From the NCBI GenBank assembly GCA_031835245.1, contig JAVKOQ010000069.1, positions 124,001-188,000 on the forward strand: a DNA stretch of 64,000 nucleotides. The letters run 5' to 3'. Below, piece after piece: positions 30,035 through 42,300 of the stretch; positions within the stretch are counted from its first letter, which is position 1, and each line of letters starts with the position of its first letter. The notes beneath the pieces are model-generated. The model ran no database searches, was not told the DNA's origin, and saw only the letters and a list, made by a program, of their open reading frames with translations. Source of the stretch: Balamuthia mandrillaris (taxonomy: Eukaryota > Discosea > Longamoebia > Balamuthiidae). The position numbers and the translations under genes are program-made.

Positions 30035-30633
30035 CTGTGTAATAAGTTTGTGAAAAGACTCCGAGTGTCCGAGTGTGACGGATGAAAAAAAAAATCGGTG
30101 CCACACTGTTAAATAGTTCAACTGGTGTGGGGCGCGAGGGCAAGAGTAAGCGCTGTGTCCGTGAAGAGGGAGAAAAATAGAAGAAAGAAAGAAAAAGTGG
30201 AGGAAGAAGTCGCCGCACACACACAAATAGCAAATATGACGTTAGCCCTTGCAAGTAATTATGGGTGTGGCAGGAAAAACCACGGAAACCCCTACCCATC
30301 GCCTCCCTTTCGAGTGCACTACCGTTGCGGTAGCGGCAGCGGTTGGCCCTTCATTGTGCAGTGTGGCTTGTTGTGTATTGTGTGTGTGTGTTGGTTGTGA
30401 AGGAATTGCAAAAATAAATAAATAAATAAAAGCCAAACGGCGTAGCGAGAGCCTAAAGGGGGAGGGTTCCCCCCGGCTAAGGCGTTTTGTTGAGAAAGAA
30501 GGCAGAAGGGCTGCGTGGGCGAGGGTTTCTCGAACATGACGTGGCGAAATAGATCATAAAGATTGGAGTAGATTCAGGTCGTCCTGGGAAGAACGAACAC
30601 AACGAAGAGAAGAAAGAGAAGAGAGAGACGCAA

Positions 30634-31499
30634 ATGCTCCGACCGATTGTAGGGAGTAGCAGCAGGCCGGCTGTAGGGTCTAGCCTCCTTTGGAGGGTAC
30701 GTTTTTCTTCCCCCCACGAGTGTAGAAAGATCTTGGCTGTACCTTTATTTTTATTTATTAATTTTATTGTTGATCTGGACATAAGGGCGATCGTTGGGGT
30801 GTAGCGAGCCTGTTGCCCTGTCGGCCGGCCCATGCCCTTTCTCGCTTGCCTTACGCTCGACACTGCACCACTTCCACCACTTCCAGCAACGCACGAGAAG
30901 AGGTAAAACAACCAACGGTCGAACAACGACAAGCCGCTTCCTCTGCTGCTCCTCCTTCTTTGAAAGATGTCAAGCCGAGTCGTCCTCAACGCCGCTTTCA
31001 CAGCCGAGTGATCGCCGTGAGGCTGGTGAAGAGCTATCAGCACCAAAGGCCCGCCGTACGTCGAACCGTTGAGGCTCTTGGCATCAACCGGATGCATCAG
31101 ATCGTCTACCACAAAAACATTGCTCCCATTCGGGGTCAACTGAACAAGGTAAACATTGCATGCCGTCGAAACCTTTATTTCTACTTGGTTCTCGTTCCTT
31201 CCTTTGCTAACTTTTTGTCTGTGTTTAAAGATCAAGCACCTCATCACTATCACTCCTGTCCCTGAACCTGCTGATTACGGTTTGGCTTCTCCCCTTTCCC
31301 CTCCTCTTTCTTTCATTCTTACGGTGGTCTTGTATGCAATGCAAACGACAAAAAGACCTGCCTGTGCCGGAGCAGGCAGCAGCAGAGACGGTCCCACAAT
31401 GGGACCCATCCAGCATGATCTACACCGACACGAGTGCCTCTGTGCTTCGTCGGGGTTCTCCTGTCCAGCTCAATGCTCTCCACCATAACTACAATTGAG
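30634..31499 (+). CDS. Mitochondrial large-subunit ribosomal protein uL30m
   Basis: The core FHSRVIAVRLVKSYQHQRPA, VEALGINRMHQIVYHKN and APIRGQLNKIKHLITI is the uL30 fold (bacterial RpmD-like: one beta-alpha-beta unit with the conserved IRG-x3-K). Exon 1 begins at ATG 30634 (MLRPIVGSSSRPAVGSSLLW) and ends before GTACGT. Exon 2 starts after ATAAG at 30786. The N-terminal ~80 residues are Arg/Ser-rich with few acids, a mitochondrial presequence. Exon 3 begins at about 31231 (IKHLITITPVPEPADYG). The last exon, after AAAAAG near 31349, encodes LPVPEQAAAETVPQWDP and ends at TGA 31497. It is divergent from argG and convergent with prolidase. Confidence 0.8.
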
Positions 31500-31670
31500 T
31501 TTGCAACAACAAACCGTTATTTTTTTCTCCTATATTTTTCTCTTCTCATACTCTTGCTTGCAGGAGAAAGAGCAGAAGAGCGGAGAGAGGAGAAGAATGC
31601 CACAAAAAACAATGCAAAGAGAAGAGAAGTGAAGAAAACGGAAAAGCCAGAGGAGAGCAAGAGAAAGCGT

Positions 31671-32302
31671 TTAGTGGTTGGTGGAAGGAACAAAGTTAGC
31701 ACCAGTGGCCATGATGGCCTCGATCTCCTCCACCGCGCGGGGCACCTGCGACAGCACCTCAATGCCATCCGCTGTGACCAGCACATCATCCTCGAGCCTC
31801 ACCCCTCCAAAGTCCATAAACTCCTTGATCTTCTCCGCCACAAGGAACTGAGCCTGCTCCGGATTGTTCAGCGCCTTGCTGAGCACCGCATCGATGAAGT
31901 ACAGCCCGGGCTCCACCGTCAGCACCATTCCCTCCGCCAGCACGCGGCCGCAGCGGAGGCTTCTCAATCCCGGCTCGCTGCTTCTCTTGGCACCGCGTGG
32001 GTAGCCGCCCACGTCGTGCGTATCCAGGCCCAGGAAATGGCCCAGGCCGTGCGGCATGAACAGGTTGGCGATGTAGTGCTTCATCATGTCGTCGACGGAG
32101 CCGCGGAGGAGGCCATACTTGGTGAGTTCGGTGAGGATGACGCGCTCAGCCAGGCGATGCATGTCGGGGTAGGAGACGCCGGGCTTCATGGCCTTCTCGA
32201 CGGCCTGCACAGCGGCCAGCACGGTCTCGTAGACGAAGCGTTGTTTGTCGGTGAACTTGCCATTGGCGGGGTAGCTGCACGTAATGTCGGAGCCGTAACT
32301 GA

Positions 32303-32358
<56 letters not shown>

Positions 32359-33740
32359 AGAAAGGAGGATGGTGGGGAGATAGGATACAAGGGATAGTAC
32401 CAGTGATATTCACCGCCCATGTCCATCAACAGCATGTCTCCATCCCTTATCAATTTGTCATTAGGGCACCGCTAGAGAGTAAAAGCAAAAGGGGGAGGAA
32501 GAGAGAGTTAGTGTCCTATCAAAACAAAAGAGGAAAAAGGAGTGTAAACTTACGGCAGTTCCATAATGCAAAATGGCGCCATTAGGTCCAGAACCGCAGA
32601 TGCAAGAGTAAGAGACATGGCGGCAACCAAATCGGCTGTAGATCTCGTGCAAGAACAAGCTCTCCAGTTGGTACTCAGTCATGCCAGGCTTGACTGCCTT
32701 CATGACTGTGATGTGAGCCTCGCTAAAAGAGAAGTGAAAACCAATCAGCCATTACTGAAATGAAGGAATAACAGGGAGCAGAGGAGAGAGCAAAAAGGAG
32801 AGCTGTCAAACCTGCTTGCTTTGCATACATAACGAAGCAACTCCACCTCTTTGGCCGTCTTGAAGACGCGGCACTCCACCAACTCAGGGTGCAGCCTTCC
32901 GTTATCCACCCTAAACTTTTCGATGCCAGGGAAAGTGGCTGGTTTGGCGTAGTTGCCGCTGTCCGTGTTGAGGCCGTTGAGCACGTAGAGGACGCTCGCC
33001 TTCCACTCTGTAAACTTAGCCTCTAGATCCTCGACGTAGAACACATCGTCCACACCGTACTTTTGCTTCAGGTACTCTGGAGGATGGATCTTTTAAAAGT
33101 TGTTTTAATATATGAGACATCTTTGATAAAGCTGAGAGAAAAAAGAAGAAGAAGTAGACAAAGAAGCACAAGAAGAAGAAGAAGTAGAACAAGAAGAAGC
33201 AGAAGAAGCAGAAGGAGAAGAAGAAGAAGAAGAAGAAGAACAAGAAGAAGAAGAAGAAGAAGAAGAAGAAGAAGAAGAAGAAGAAGAAGAAGAAGAAGAA
33301 GAAGAAGAAGAAGAAGAAGAAGAACAAGAAGAAGAAGAACAAGAAGAACAAGAAGAAGAAGAAGAAGAAGAGTAAAAAGAAAGATGCTGCCTAACCTTTC
33401 CCATCCAAACGGCGTACTCTTCAGGGAGACGCGGCATGAACAGATAGGAGTGTCCCGTGGTCAGGTCAATGGCGCCATAGAGCTCGGACTCGCTGCACCC
33501 AAACAAGTACTGGAAGAAGCTCTCCTGACGGAAGAGGTCCTCGTGGTCGGTGTCGTGCCTGGTGGTCTGCTTGCCGCCCTCCAGGAGGACAAAGGAGCGA
33601 GCGGGCACGCCCTCCTCCGAGTCGAGGAAGCGCTGGCGCAGGCGCTCCCTGTTCTCCTTGTGCATGGACATGGGCACGGCCCAGGTGTCCAGCCCTTGCG
33701 AGTAGTAAGCCTCTTCTTGCTTGCCAGTCGTTGCTTCCAT
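31671..33740 (-). CDS. PEPD: Xaa-Pro dipeptidase (prolidase, peptidase M24)
   Basis: It hydrolyses dipeptides with C-terminal proline. Start at ATG 33740 ([16 protein letters not shown]); the N-terminal creatinase-like domain includes [19 protein letters not shown]. The M24 catalytic core supplies the dinuclear-metal ligands: Asp in [12 protein letters not shown] and in [15 protein letters not shown], His in [19 protein letters not shown], Glu in [12 protein letters not shown] and Glu in [12 protein letters not shown]. The order and spacing match eukaryotic prolidase, and stop TTA/TAA at 31671 follows FVPSTNH. About six exons. The first intron holds a ~230-base GAA/TTC tract (33142-33371), another a (GA)n tract (32308-32356). 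Cytosolic. Convergent with uL30m, with a 171-base gap. Confidence 0.93.
33142..33371 (-). repeat. GAA/TTC tract in prolidase intron
   Basis: About 230 bases of mostly GAA triplets on the + strand, with AAC and AGC interruptions at the edges. It is TTC on the sense strand of the host gene. Confidence 0.92.
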
Positions 33741-34341
33741 TTTTTGCTTTGGTTGTTTTTGTCAGAGAGAGAGAGAGAGAGCAGGAGGGAGAAGAGGAGG
33801 AAGACAAAAAAACGTAGCAACCTGGTGTGTGCGTGCTTGCTTTGTGTTTTAGTGGGGGCAAAGTGAAGAGAAGAGCAGAAGTGGCGCTACTTTTTTTTTT
33901 TGGGGACATTTTCGGCCCGCTTATTGGCTGGCGAGAGAGAGCAGCGGGGAACCCTTGAATAACAAGTCCCCTCTCTCTCCAGCATGTAACGCAAACGACA
34001 CACCAATACAAAGGCTTCTGGAACCGTTGGGTATGGGCATTGTTCTCTCTCTCTCTCTCTCTACTATTTTTTAATGGGTTCTGCTTGCCCCTGACACGGG
34101 AAAGGGGAAAGAGAGCAAGAAGGACACCAGATTGTTTTTCAGAAACGTTATATTGGTGTGCTTTTTTGTCAGAAGTAACAACATTAGTTTGTTTTGTATT
34201 TGTTGGCAAGCACTAAAAACATCAACATAAATAAATAGCCTCTTCGTTCTCGGACCAAAGGAGCAGGATTGGGCAAAGAACGGTTGGTTCTGTACAGCTT
34301 TGTTTGTTGGGGGTAAAACAACCAGACACATGTTTGTTTGT
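33741..34341. other. Spacer between prolidase 5' end and UBL5 3' end
   Basis: No gene is visible. A (GA)n run lies near 33760-33782 in the prolidase leader and a (CT)n run at about 34043-34062, which is GA on the sense strand of both neighbours. AATAAA-like words are on the + strand only. Confidence 0.5.
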
Positions 34342-34563
34342 TCAGTTGTAGTAGAGTTCCAAGCCCATGCCGTCATGGATCTCGTAGTCTCGCAGGGTGA
34401 TGTGGTCCTTGTAAATGGTGTACCATTTCTGAATGCGGATCTTCTCGGGCCTGGTTCCCGTCTGAGCGGCAATGACCTTCTTCAGATCGCCGATGGTGTC
34501 GTCCGGGTTGCACTTCACCCTCACCTTCTTTCCCAACCTGTCGTTACACACAACCTCAATCAT
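34342..34563 (-). CDS. UBL5: Ubiquitin-like protein Hub1/UBL5
   Basis: A 73-residue ubiquitin-fold protein, the exact family length, starting [19 protein letters not shown] and ending [11 protein letters not shown]. Hub1/UBL5 binds spliceosomal proteins non-covalently and affects splice-site choice. The double-tyrosine tail, in place of ubiquitin's GG, is the family hallmark. I chose ATG 34563 over the in-frame upstream ATG at 34626 because all family members start at MIEV. No intron is seen. The 436-base spacer to the divergent V-ATPase gene contains one GTCGAC at 34619. Given the intron load of this genome, a splicing factor of this type is expected. Confidence 0.93.
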   Translation of the reverse strand: MIEVVCNDRLGKKVRVKCNPDDTIGDLKKVIAAQTGTRPEKIRIQKWYTIYKDHITLRDYEIHDGMGLELYYN

Positions 34564-34618
34564 CTTTGGCTCTCCTGCTTTCCGCTCTTCTCTGCGTTTC
34601 GCTACTTTTTTTTGTGAC

Positions 34619-34624
34619 GTCGAC
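34619..34624. promoter_or_regulatory. GTCGACAA site in the UBL5 / V-ATPase divergent promoter
   Basis: TGACGTCGACAAATTT lies 56 bases upstream of the UBL5 start. It also contains the CRE-like core TGACGTCG. It is another copy of the intergenic GTCGAC motif. Confidence 0.4.
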
Positions 34625-34999
34625 AAATTTTAAGAACGGCGAAATGTTGACGAAGTTTCCCGGAGTTAAAGATACCTGAGGGGTCATACATTTTAGCGAG
34701 TCGAGGGCTTAAGTGGACACACTGAAGACGGATAATGGATGGCCAGAAGGAGTGGTCACATCCAGAATTTGTCCGGTTTGGAAGAATAACAGCGAAGAAT
34801 AGGAATTTGCCTTTTCTGCGGTGCAACAAACAACAACAAAAGAAAAGTAAGGAGGAGGGGTAAGGAAGAGTGCGACCCAAAAGGAGGGGGAAATTTTTCA
34901 AGCAGTACCGCTCACACCCTCTCTTTCTTTGGAGCCTCTGTTTTCCGGTGATCAAAGAGTGGGAAAAATCCAAAACACGTTTTCAATCTTTTCAACAAA

Positions 35000-37900
35000 A
35001 TGGGAGAACTTTTCCGTTCGGAACCCATGCAGATGGTCCAGCTCTTCTTCCAAATGGAAGCGGCTCACGACACTGTCGATGAGTTGGGCGAGTTGGGAGT
35101 GATTCAATTCACTGATGTACGCTCTCTGATTTTTTCACACACAGAATTTTTTTCTGAATTCGCACTGATCTTTTAAAAAATGCGCTTTTCGTTATAATAC
35201 CGCAGTTGAATCCCGACGTGAACTTGTTTCAGCGTAACTTTGTGGACGAGTTGAAGCGCGCTGATGAGATGGAGCGCAAGCTCAGGTTCTTTGAGAGTCT
35301 AGTGTCAAAACATGATTTTGGGACTGAGCTTGAAGCCATCCAAGTCGAATTTGGGGATGTGCCCTTGCAAGTCGGTCGTCTCCAAATGGACGACATGGAG
35401 GTGAGTGTCTCTCACCTTATTCTCTGTCATGTTCTTGTTTAGTCTTTTTTTTTGGGTGTGGTTGTTATTCTTCATCGCCCTTCTTTTGCCTTGTCTAATT
35501 TGACTCGTGTCGTAGGTTCGTTTTGAGGAACTCGAGAAGGAATTCCTGGACATGAACAGCAATGAGGAGAAGATGAAGCGAAAGTGTCTTGATCTCATTG
35601 AAATGAAGCACGTGTTGGCCAAGGACGCTGAGTTCTTTGCTCAGGCAGGTTCCTCTGAGGAGGACGTTATTTATAACTTTGAAAACTCTATCAACGACGA
35701 TGTGGAGGATCCCTTGCTCGGTGGGGGAGGAGGAGCTTCCTCTTCCACTAGCATTGGAGCTCAATATCCTAAAGCCATCAAATTGGGGTACGTATTTCTT
35801 TTTGCATGCTTCTTTGTTTCATTCTGTCTTTAACACTATTTCCGCCGACAGCTTTGTTACTGGTGTCATTGCTAAGGATAAGGTGGTGAGCTTTGAAAGG
35901 ATCTTGTGGAGGGCCACACGCGGCAATCTTTTTATGAAGCAAGCCGAAATTGCGGAGCCCATCGAAGACCCTCATACTGGTCAGCTGATTGAGAAGAACG
36001 TGTTCATCATTTTCTTCCAAGGAGAGCGCGCTCAGGAGAAGATCAAGAAGATCTGCGAGTCCTTTGGAGCTAACTTGTACCCCTGCCCTGACTCCCCCAA
36101 AGAAAGGCGTGAGCTTTCCTCTCGTGTGGAGTCCGCCTTGGAAGAGGTGGAAGAGGTTATTGCTCGCAGCACGGAGCACCGCAGACGCCGTCTTCTTGAT
36201 ATCGCTACTCATCTTGAGTCTTGGAAGATCAAAGTCACAAAGGTACGCCTATTTCTTTCGTGCTTTCTATTTTTGGTACCGTGGCATTAACCTTTTATCG
36301 CGCACTTTTCAACAGGAAAAATCGATTTATCACACGATGAACCTTTTCAACTACGACACTGGCCGAAAGTGTCTTATTGCAGAGGGATGGTGCCCCATGA
36401 GTGCCACTGAAGACATCCACGCCGCTCTTCGTCGTGCCAACGAGCGAAGCGGCGCGTTGGTACCTTCCATTCTCAACGTGGTCACTCCAAAGGAACAACC
36501 GCCCACCCACTTCAAGACCAATAAGTTCACCTCCTCATTCCAAGCTATTGTCGATGCCTACGGCATGGCTCGTTATCAGGAAGTCAATCCAGGTTTGTAG
36601 CCTTCTATATTTGTTTTGTTTTGTTTTGTTTTGTTTTATGTTTTTTTAATTGTTTTAAGCCAATTCAAATGATGATAACCAATATTCGTTTCAACTCCGT
36701 TCGAGTTCTAAACTATGAGACCAATTATATTTATCTGATACTTTTTCATTTTTGTTCTTTTCATTTCTGTTGCAATATTCTTTTTCTTACCAGTAGTGCT
36801 TTATTTTGTACAGGTGTCTTCACTATCGTGACTTTCCCTTTCTTGTTCGGTATTATGTTCGGTGACGTGGGTCACGGCCTTCTCCTCTTGTTTTTCTCTG
36901 CTTACTTGGTGTGGAAAGAAAAAACCCTCAGCAAAGTCAAGTTAAATGAGGTCCGTTCTTCTTTTTCTTCATCTATGAGGATGTTTGCTTTTGATTTAAC
37001 AGTTTTTGCTTTTTTCCTTTTCAGATGATTCAAATGTGTTTCGATGGCAGATACTTGTTGTTGCTGATGAGCATTTGCGCTATTTATGCCGGCTTAATCT
37101 ACAATGAGTGCTTTGCCATCCCGCTTGACCTGTTTGGCAGCCGTTGGTCCTATGCTCAAGGCGCCACCTCAGCCACTTGGGACGGCTCTGGCATTGCCTA
37201 TCCTTTCGGTGTGGATCCTGCCTGGAAGGGAGCTAAAAACGAGTTGACGTTCTATAACTCTTTCAAGATGAAATTGTCTCTTGTCTTTGGTATTGCGCAG
37301 GTACTGTTCCTTTCTTTCTTTGACATTTTGTAGGGCCTCTTGCGTGATTGGTATTTAACCTATATTTTTGTGTATGTTTAGATGTTGTTTGGAATCTTCC
37401 TCAGTCTTTTGAACGGACTCCACTTCAAGAAGCCTTACAACGTTTACTTTGAGTTCATCCCTCAAATGTGCTTCATGCTTTCCATCTTTGGCTACATGAC
37501 TTTCCTGATCTTCTTCAAGTGGTCTACTGACTTTGGCAACACGGAGGCTCCTTTGCTTCTCAACTTGCTCATCGATATGTTCTTGTCCCCATTCAACGTT
37601 AAACCTCTTAACCACCTTTACACTGGACAGGTCAGTTGATCATTTCTTTTCTTTTGCTAGTCTTTTTTCTTATTGAATGTTTGCTAATGATTATCGCTAG
37701 ACTGCGGTGCAAGTTACTCTGCTCATCATTGCCATGATTTCCGTCCCAATGATGTTGCTCCCCAAGCCTCTTTTGCTGAGGCGTGATGCCAAGAGAAAAT
37801 ATTTGTACTTATTTCTTCTTTCATCTTCCCTCTATTCCCTTTTTTTTTTCTTCGTTTTAACAAAAAGAATCCTAAAAGGATGATGGCTGCTCACGATTCT

Positions 37901-38387
37901 GACTTGGAGGGCGAAAGCATCGAGGTAAGCGGCGAGGAAGAGGAGGAATTCGACTTTGGCGAGATCCTCGTCCACCAAACCATCCACACCATCGAGTTTG
38001 TTCTGGGAGCCATCTCCAACACGGCCTCCTACCTCCGTCTCTGGGCTTTGAGCTTGGCCCACTCGGAGCTTGCGACGGTCTTTTGGGATCGAATTCTGGT
38101 GTTGACCTTTTCACAGAACAATGCCGGAGCCGTCTTTATCGGCTTTGCGGTGTGGGCGGGCCTCACTGTGGGTGTGTTGTTGATCATGGAGTCCTTGTCG
38201 GCCTTTTTGCACGCTTTGCGTTTGCATTGGTTTGTTTCTTCTCTTGCTTCTTTTCATGTAGGTTTTTGTCTGACAATTTTTGTGTAACTTTAGGGTGGAA
38301 TTCCAAAACAAGTTCTACATGGGAGATGGTCGAAAGTTTACGCCGTTCTCCTATGAAGCCATTCTTTCTGGCACTCAAGAGGACTAA
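35000..38387 (+). CDS. V-type proton ATPase subunit a (V0 sector)
   Basis: Subunit a carries the proton half-channels of the vacuolar ATPase and helps hold V1 to V0. Eleven exons join in frame. The N-terminal cytosolic part begins [20 protein letters not shown] and continues [20 protein letters not shown] and [22 protein letters not shown]. The membrane part includes [35 protein letters not shown] and the channel helix [20 protein letters not shown] with the essential Arg. Exon donors are GTACGC, GTGAGT, GTACGT, GTACGC, GTTTGT, GTCCGT, GTACTG, GTCAGT, GTACTT and GTTTGT. The exon that starts [13 protein letters not shown] uses the second of two nearby AG sites, needed to keep frame. Stop TAA at 38385 follows LSGTQED. 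About 820 residues, as usual. Confidence 0.95.
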
Positions 38388-39303
38388 GCCGCTCAACTGC
38401 CCTTCTTCGTGTATCTCTTCGCTTTCTTTCTCTTTTTTTTTCTTTCACGAATCGACAAAGATTAGCGTATTATACCCTCTTAAATCTTCTCCTTTCTTCT
38501 CCCGTATCTTCGTGTTACTCTGGTGGATTTAGCCATACACATCGAGGAGTGATGCTCTGCACACACCACTTAAGTGCCCGGCGTTGTCTTTTGCGCTATC
38601 GGCTGTTGCAGAGGGAAAGTAAAAGGATAGCGAGGAGAGAGGAGAGAGGAAAGAGGAAAGAGGAGAGAGGAGCCCAAAACTTTCGTTCTCCGCACACACA
38701 CACGGATAAGAGTTCCTTGCGTTGTGTTTTCACCCGCCGAATCTGTGGAATTCCGTTTTTGCTAAACGACCCGAAGGTTGCTCGTAGGGTGCACAGATGA
38801 TCACCGCAATATCCGCCTTTTTGAATGCTCATTGGGAAAGAAATTTCTGGACGAACGAAAAATCATATTGTTGGGTCCGATGATCAGCCACGATCGTGAC
38901 GTGTGCAAATGAAAAAAGAAAGAAAAATAAAACAGTTCCAAAGCGCAACAAGAAAAAAAAAAATACAGAGTGGCAAAAGGAAGTGGAGAGGAAGAGGTGG
39001 AAAAAAAAAACTGCCAACAAGAAAAAAGTAGCACAGGGAAGAGATTTTGGATTTTATCTGGAGAAAGAAGAAGCCACCACATTTTTTTTTTGTTTCAGGG
39101 GTTGCCACGGCTCGGGTTCAACTCTCTTTGTTTTTTTTTTGAAACACCCCCCTTGAAGGATCTGTTGTATTATTATTTTTTTTGTACTTTTTTTTTGTTG
39201 ATTTTTATTTTTTGTTCATCTTTGCAGCATTTGTTCTTTCATTCTCTTTTTTATTCTCTTCTCCTGTTTTTTTTTGTCCTTTCTTCTTCTTCCCTTGTAA
39301 AAG
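38388..39303. other. Intergenic spacer between V-ATPase subunit a and the AGC kinase
   Basis: About 915 bases without a supportable gene. It contains A-rich and then T-rich homopolymer-like stretches (38940-39300) that probably form the 5' leader of the kinase. Short open frames on the minus strand (for example 38801-39082) are Phe/Ser-rich low complexity. Confidence 0.5.
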
Positions 39304-42300
39304 ATGCAACAACCAACGTCCAATCGAGAAGAAGATACAACAACGACATCAAAAAATTCAGGACCTGAAGAAACGACTCAACATCAGCTCATGATGGAAG
39401 AGGAAGGCTTTTTCTTTGAATCAGACGACGTCCATTCAACAGCACCCCCACCACATCAAAACCAAGCACAAGACCAAGAACCTCGTGCAGCCTCGCCCAC
39501 GCGCGACTTGGTGGAGGAGAGCAGCCCCACTGAGATCAGGCGGACTCTACGGAAGACGAGCGGCGCCTGGGTCAACGGCTTGGGCTGGTCCTCCCCTCAG
39601 CCGCGCCAGGCGCACCCCCAGCTCAGCCGGCTGGTGACCAAGAAGCGGCGCAGCCTCAGCAACACCGACCTGCAGACCACCAAGAAGAAGGTGGACAAGG
39701 AGCTGGCCACCTTCATCACGCTGGTAGCTCACCTGGAAATGAAAATGGCGGTCAAGGAGATGGGTCGGAGACAAGCCAACGAAGAAGAGGAAGAAGAGGA
39801 CGAAAACGATGGCAGAAGAGGAGAAGACGGAGCGAACAAAACGGGCGAGGGAGAAGAGGGAGGAGCAGAAAATGGGTCGATCTTGAGCAAGCTGAAAACT
39901 ATTGCGGAGTCGTTTGTGAACACACCGGCCCACGAAACTTCTTCCAGGGATATTATTCGGCAAATTCAAAAGCTGCAGCTCAACGCACAGAACGCAACTC
40001 ACCTGGAGAAAGAGCTCATGATTAAGCTCCTGTTCATCATTTCCGTTTGTTCTCGTTTGGAAGAATATCGAGTACGTTTTGTTTTCCAAATATTGTGCCC
40101 TATCTTTTGTCTTTCTGTCTTATCTTTTAGCTTTTTTTTTTCTCTCTCTCTCTCTCTCAATTGTTGAATCGATTATTGACTTTTATCACGTATAATAGGA
40201 ATGTTTAGCCCAGGACTCAGATACAAGGCAACTGGAGTCACTCTCTGGATCGGAGTCAGAGTCATCTCCTTCTCACTCTCCTCAACTTAGCTCTCCACGG
40301 CGCATTCCAACACGACGTCGACGCAGCAAACGGTATTTTATTGCTTGACCCTTCTATCTGACCTTTCTTCTCTTGAACTCATTTTGCTTTCTCATATCAT
40401 TCAGAATGTCACGTAGTTTGGACAACGACCAATTCGTGACATTGTTGGAAGAACTCAGCAAAATCGAATCCAGAAATAACAGCGGAGAAGTTCTACGGAA
40501 CGAAACGGATATATCAAAAATAATTTCTGGTTCAGGCCCCGTTGTTCTACCCCGGCGATCATCGCCTCGTGCTTCTCCCCGTTCCAATCTCGCCAATGAC
40601 ATTGGATTGATGGTGCGTGGACGGTCGAGGACGATGGTCACCATTGATCAGGTCGAGGAAGACATTCAGATGGAGAAAGAACGACAGAAAAATCAAGACA
40701 TTCAACGCCAGAAAGAGAGACTGATAAAAGAGAGAGAAAGACTGAAGCAAAGACGAAAGGAAGAGGAGAAGGAGAAGGAGAAGGAAAAGGAAAAGGAAAA
40801 GGAAAAACCATTTATTGGAACCAGCCCGCCATCGGCAGATGCTTCTCCCTCCGCTTCCCCATCTGCTTCTCCTCTCAAGTCACAAAGAGACAGCAGCTCC
40901 AAACACAGCAAACGCAAAAGTCTTACTCGGTCTCCAAAGAAAATTTCTCGCAAAGAATCTGCAACTCTCAGCAACAACCCTTCTTCTTCCTCTCGCAAAG
41001 GAAGAAATGAGACGCCCACTAAATCTAGCAGCTTGAGTCACTCCAGCAAAAGCCCGAGAAAAAGGAAAACCGGGAAGAAAGAGCGCAAAAACCGAAAAGA
41101 TTTATCGTCATCAGTTAATTCAACAACATCTTCTTCGTCTTCTGCTGCACAAACGGCAAATCGAGAGGATGCTGTTAGCATGAGTCCAAGTAGCAAGAAA
41201 ACGCCCAGCAAAGAACGCAAAAAACGTTTGAAGGAAGCACTCAGTCCAAAGGCCTTACGCAAACATTCTCGCAGCCTGTTCCAAGATACTGATGACCAAG
41301 CTACTTCCTCTTCTTCTGCTTCTGCTTCTCCTTCTCCAAATGACCCTCAATCTTCTGTTCCTGCTTCTGCAACCGCCTCTAAGCCTCCCTCTTCTTCCTC
41401 AGACTCTTCAATCACCGACAGTGGTTCTCACGAACGAGAACAGGATTCACCGCCAACGCCATCCTCTCCCGTTATTCCCACCCTTTCTTTGAGTGGAGTC
41501 ATTCGAACGGTGGTAGACTCCGACTCAGAAGCGAACTCTCCTACTGGACTCAAAAGCTTGGATTCGCCTACAGATCCTTCCTATGTGGATGATGTCCGTT
41601 TCATCACCCTCAAAAACAATGTCGACTTATCAGCGATCAAGAAGGAGATTACTTCTCCTTCTACAGCAACGAAAGAAGATTCTTCCGCTTCTACTCCTTC
41701 TCCTCAACGAGTAGAACCCATTTCATCGGCAGTCGTTGCTCATCGTTTGCTCGATGGCACCATCGAAGTCCCCACTCCTCGCAGCATCAGCGATTCAGCA
41801 CTGCTATCATCCTCTTCACCTCCTTTGACAGCTATGGAACTCATATCACCGACGTCATCCAAGTCCACAATGGATGAATTGGAGGAAGCGATGGCAGCAG
41901 CAGCAGCTGCTGGTATGTGTAAGGAACGCATCATCTGTCGCATATGCGAACGGGAAGTGCCGATGACTCAAATGAAAGCACACGGTCTCTTGTGCTCTAA
42001 AATAACGGAACCCCAAATCCAGATCGAACAGGCCAACAAACGAATCAAACAGGTTTCCTCTTCTTTCCTTATCTGCACTGTTTATGTTATGCGTTTCTGA
42101 TTTTGCCTTTGATATCAATAGTTGAGCGACCAAGCCAACCAAATGTTAACAAGCGATGGCTTCGCTAACACACACATAAACCAACGGAACTTGTTACTAT
42201 TTATTATTGGAACTGGCGCACTGTACGTTACAATTATTCTTTCCCATTCTTTACTTGTGTATGAAGTTTCTTCTTCCTATTTTTTGTTTCTTCTGGAACA

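Noticed and set aside
34564-34626. N-terminal extension of UBL5 from the upstream ATG
   Set aside because: The family is 73 residues starting MIEV, and the extension is Lys/Arg-rich leader sequence of no known homology.
34602-34973. Minus-strand frame upstream of UBL5
   Set aside because: No conserved motif, overlaps the divergent promoter with the V-ATPase gene, and contains only leader-type sequence.
38801-39082. Small Phe/Ser-rich minus-strand proteins
   Set aside because: They derive from A-rich leader sequence of the kinase gene, with no conservation signal.
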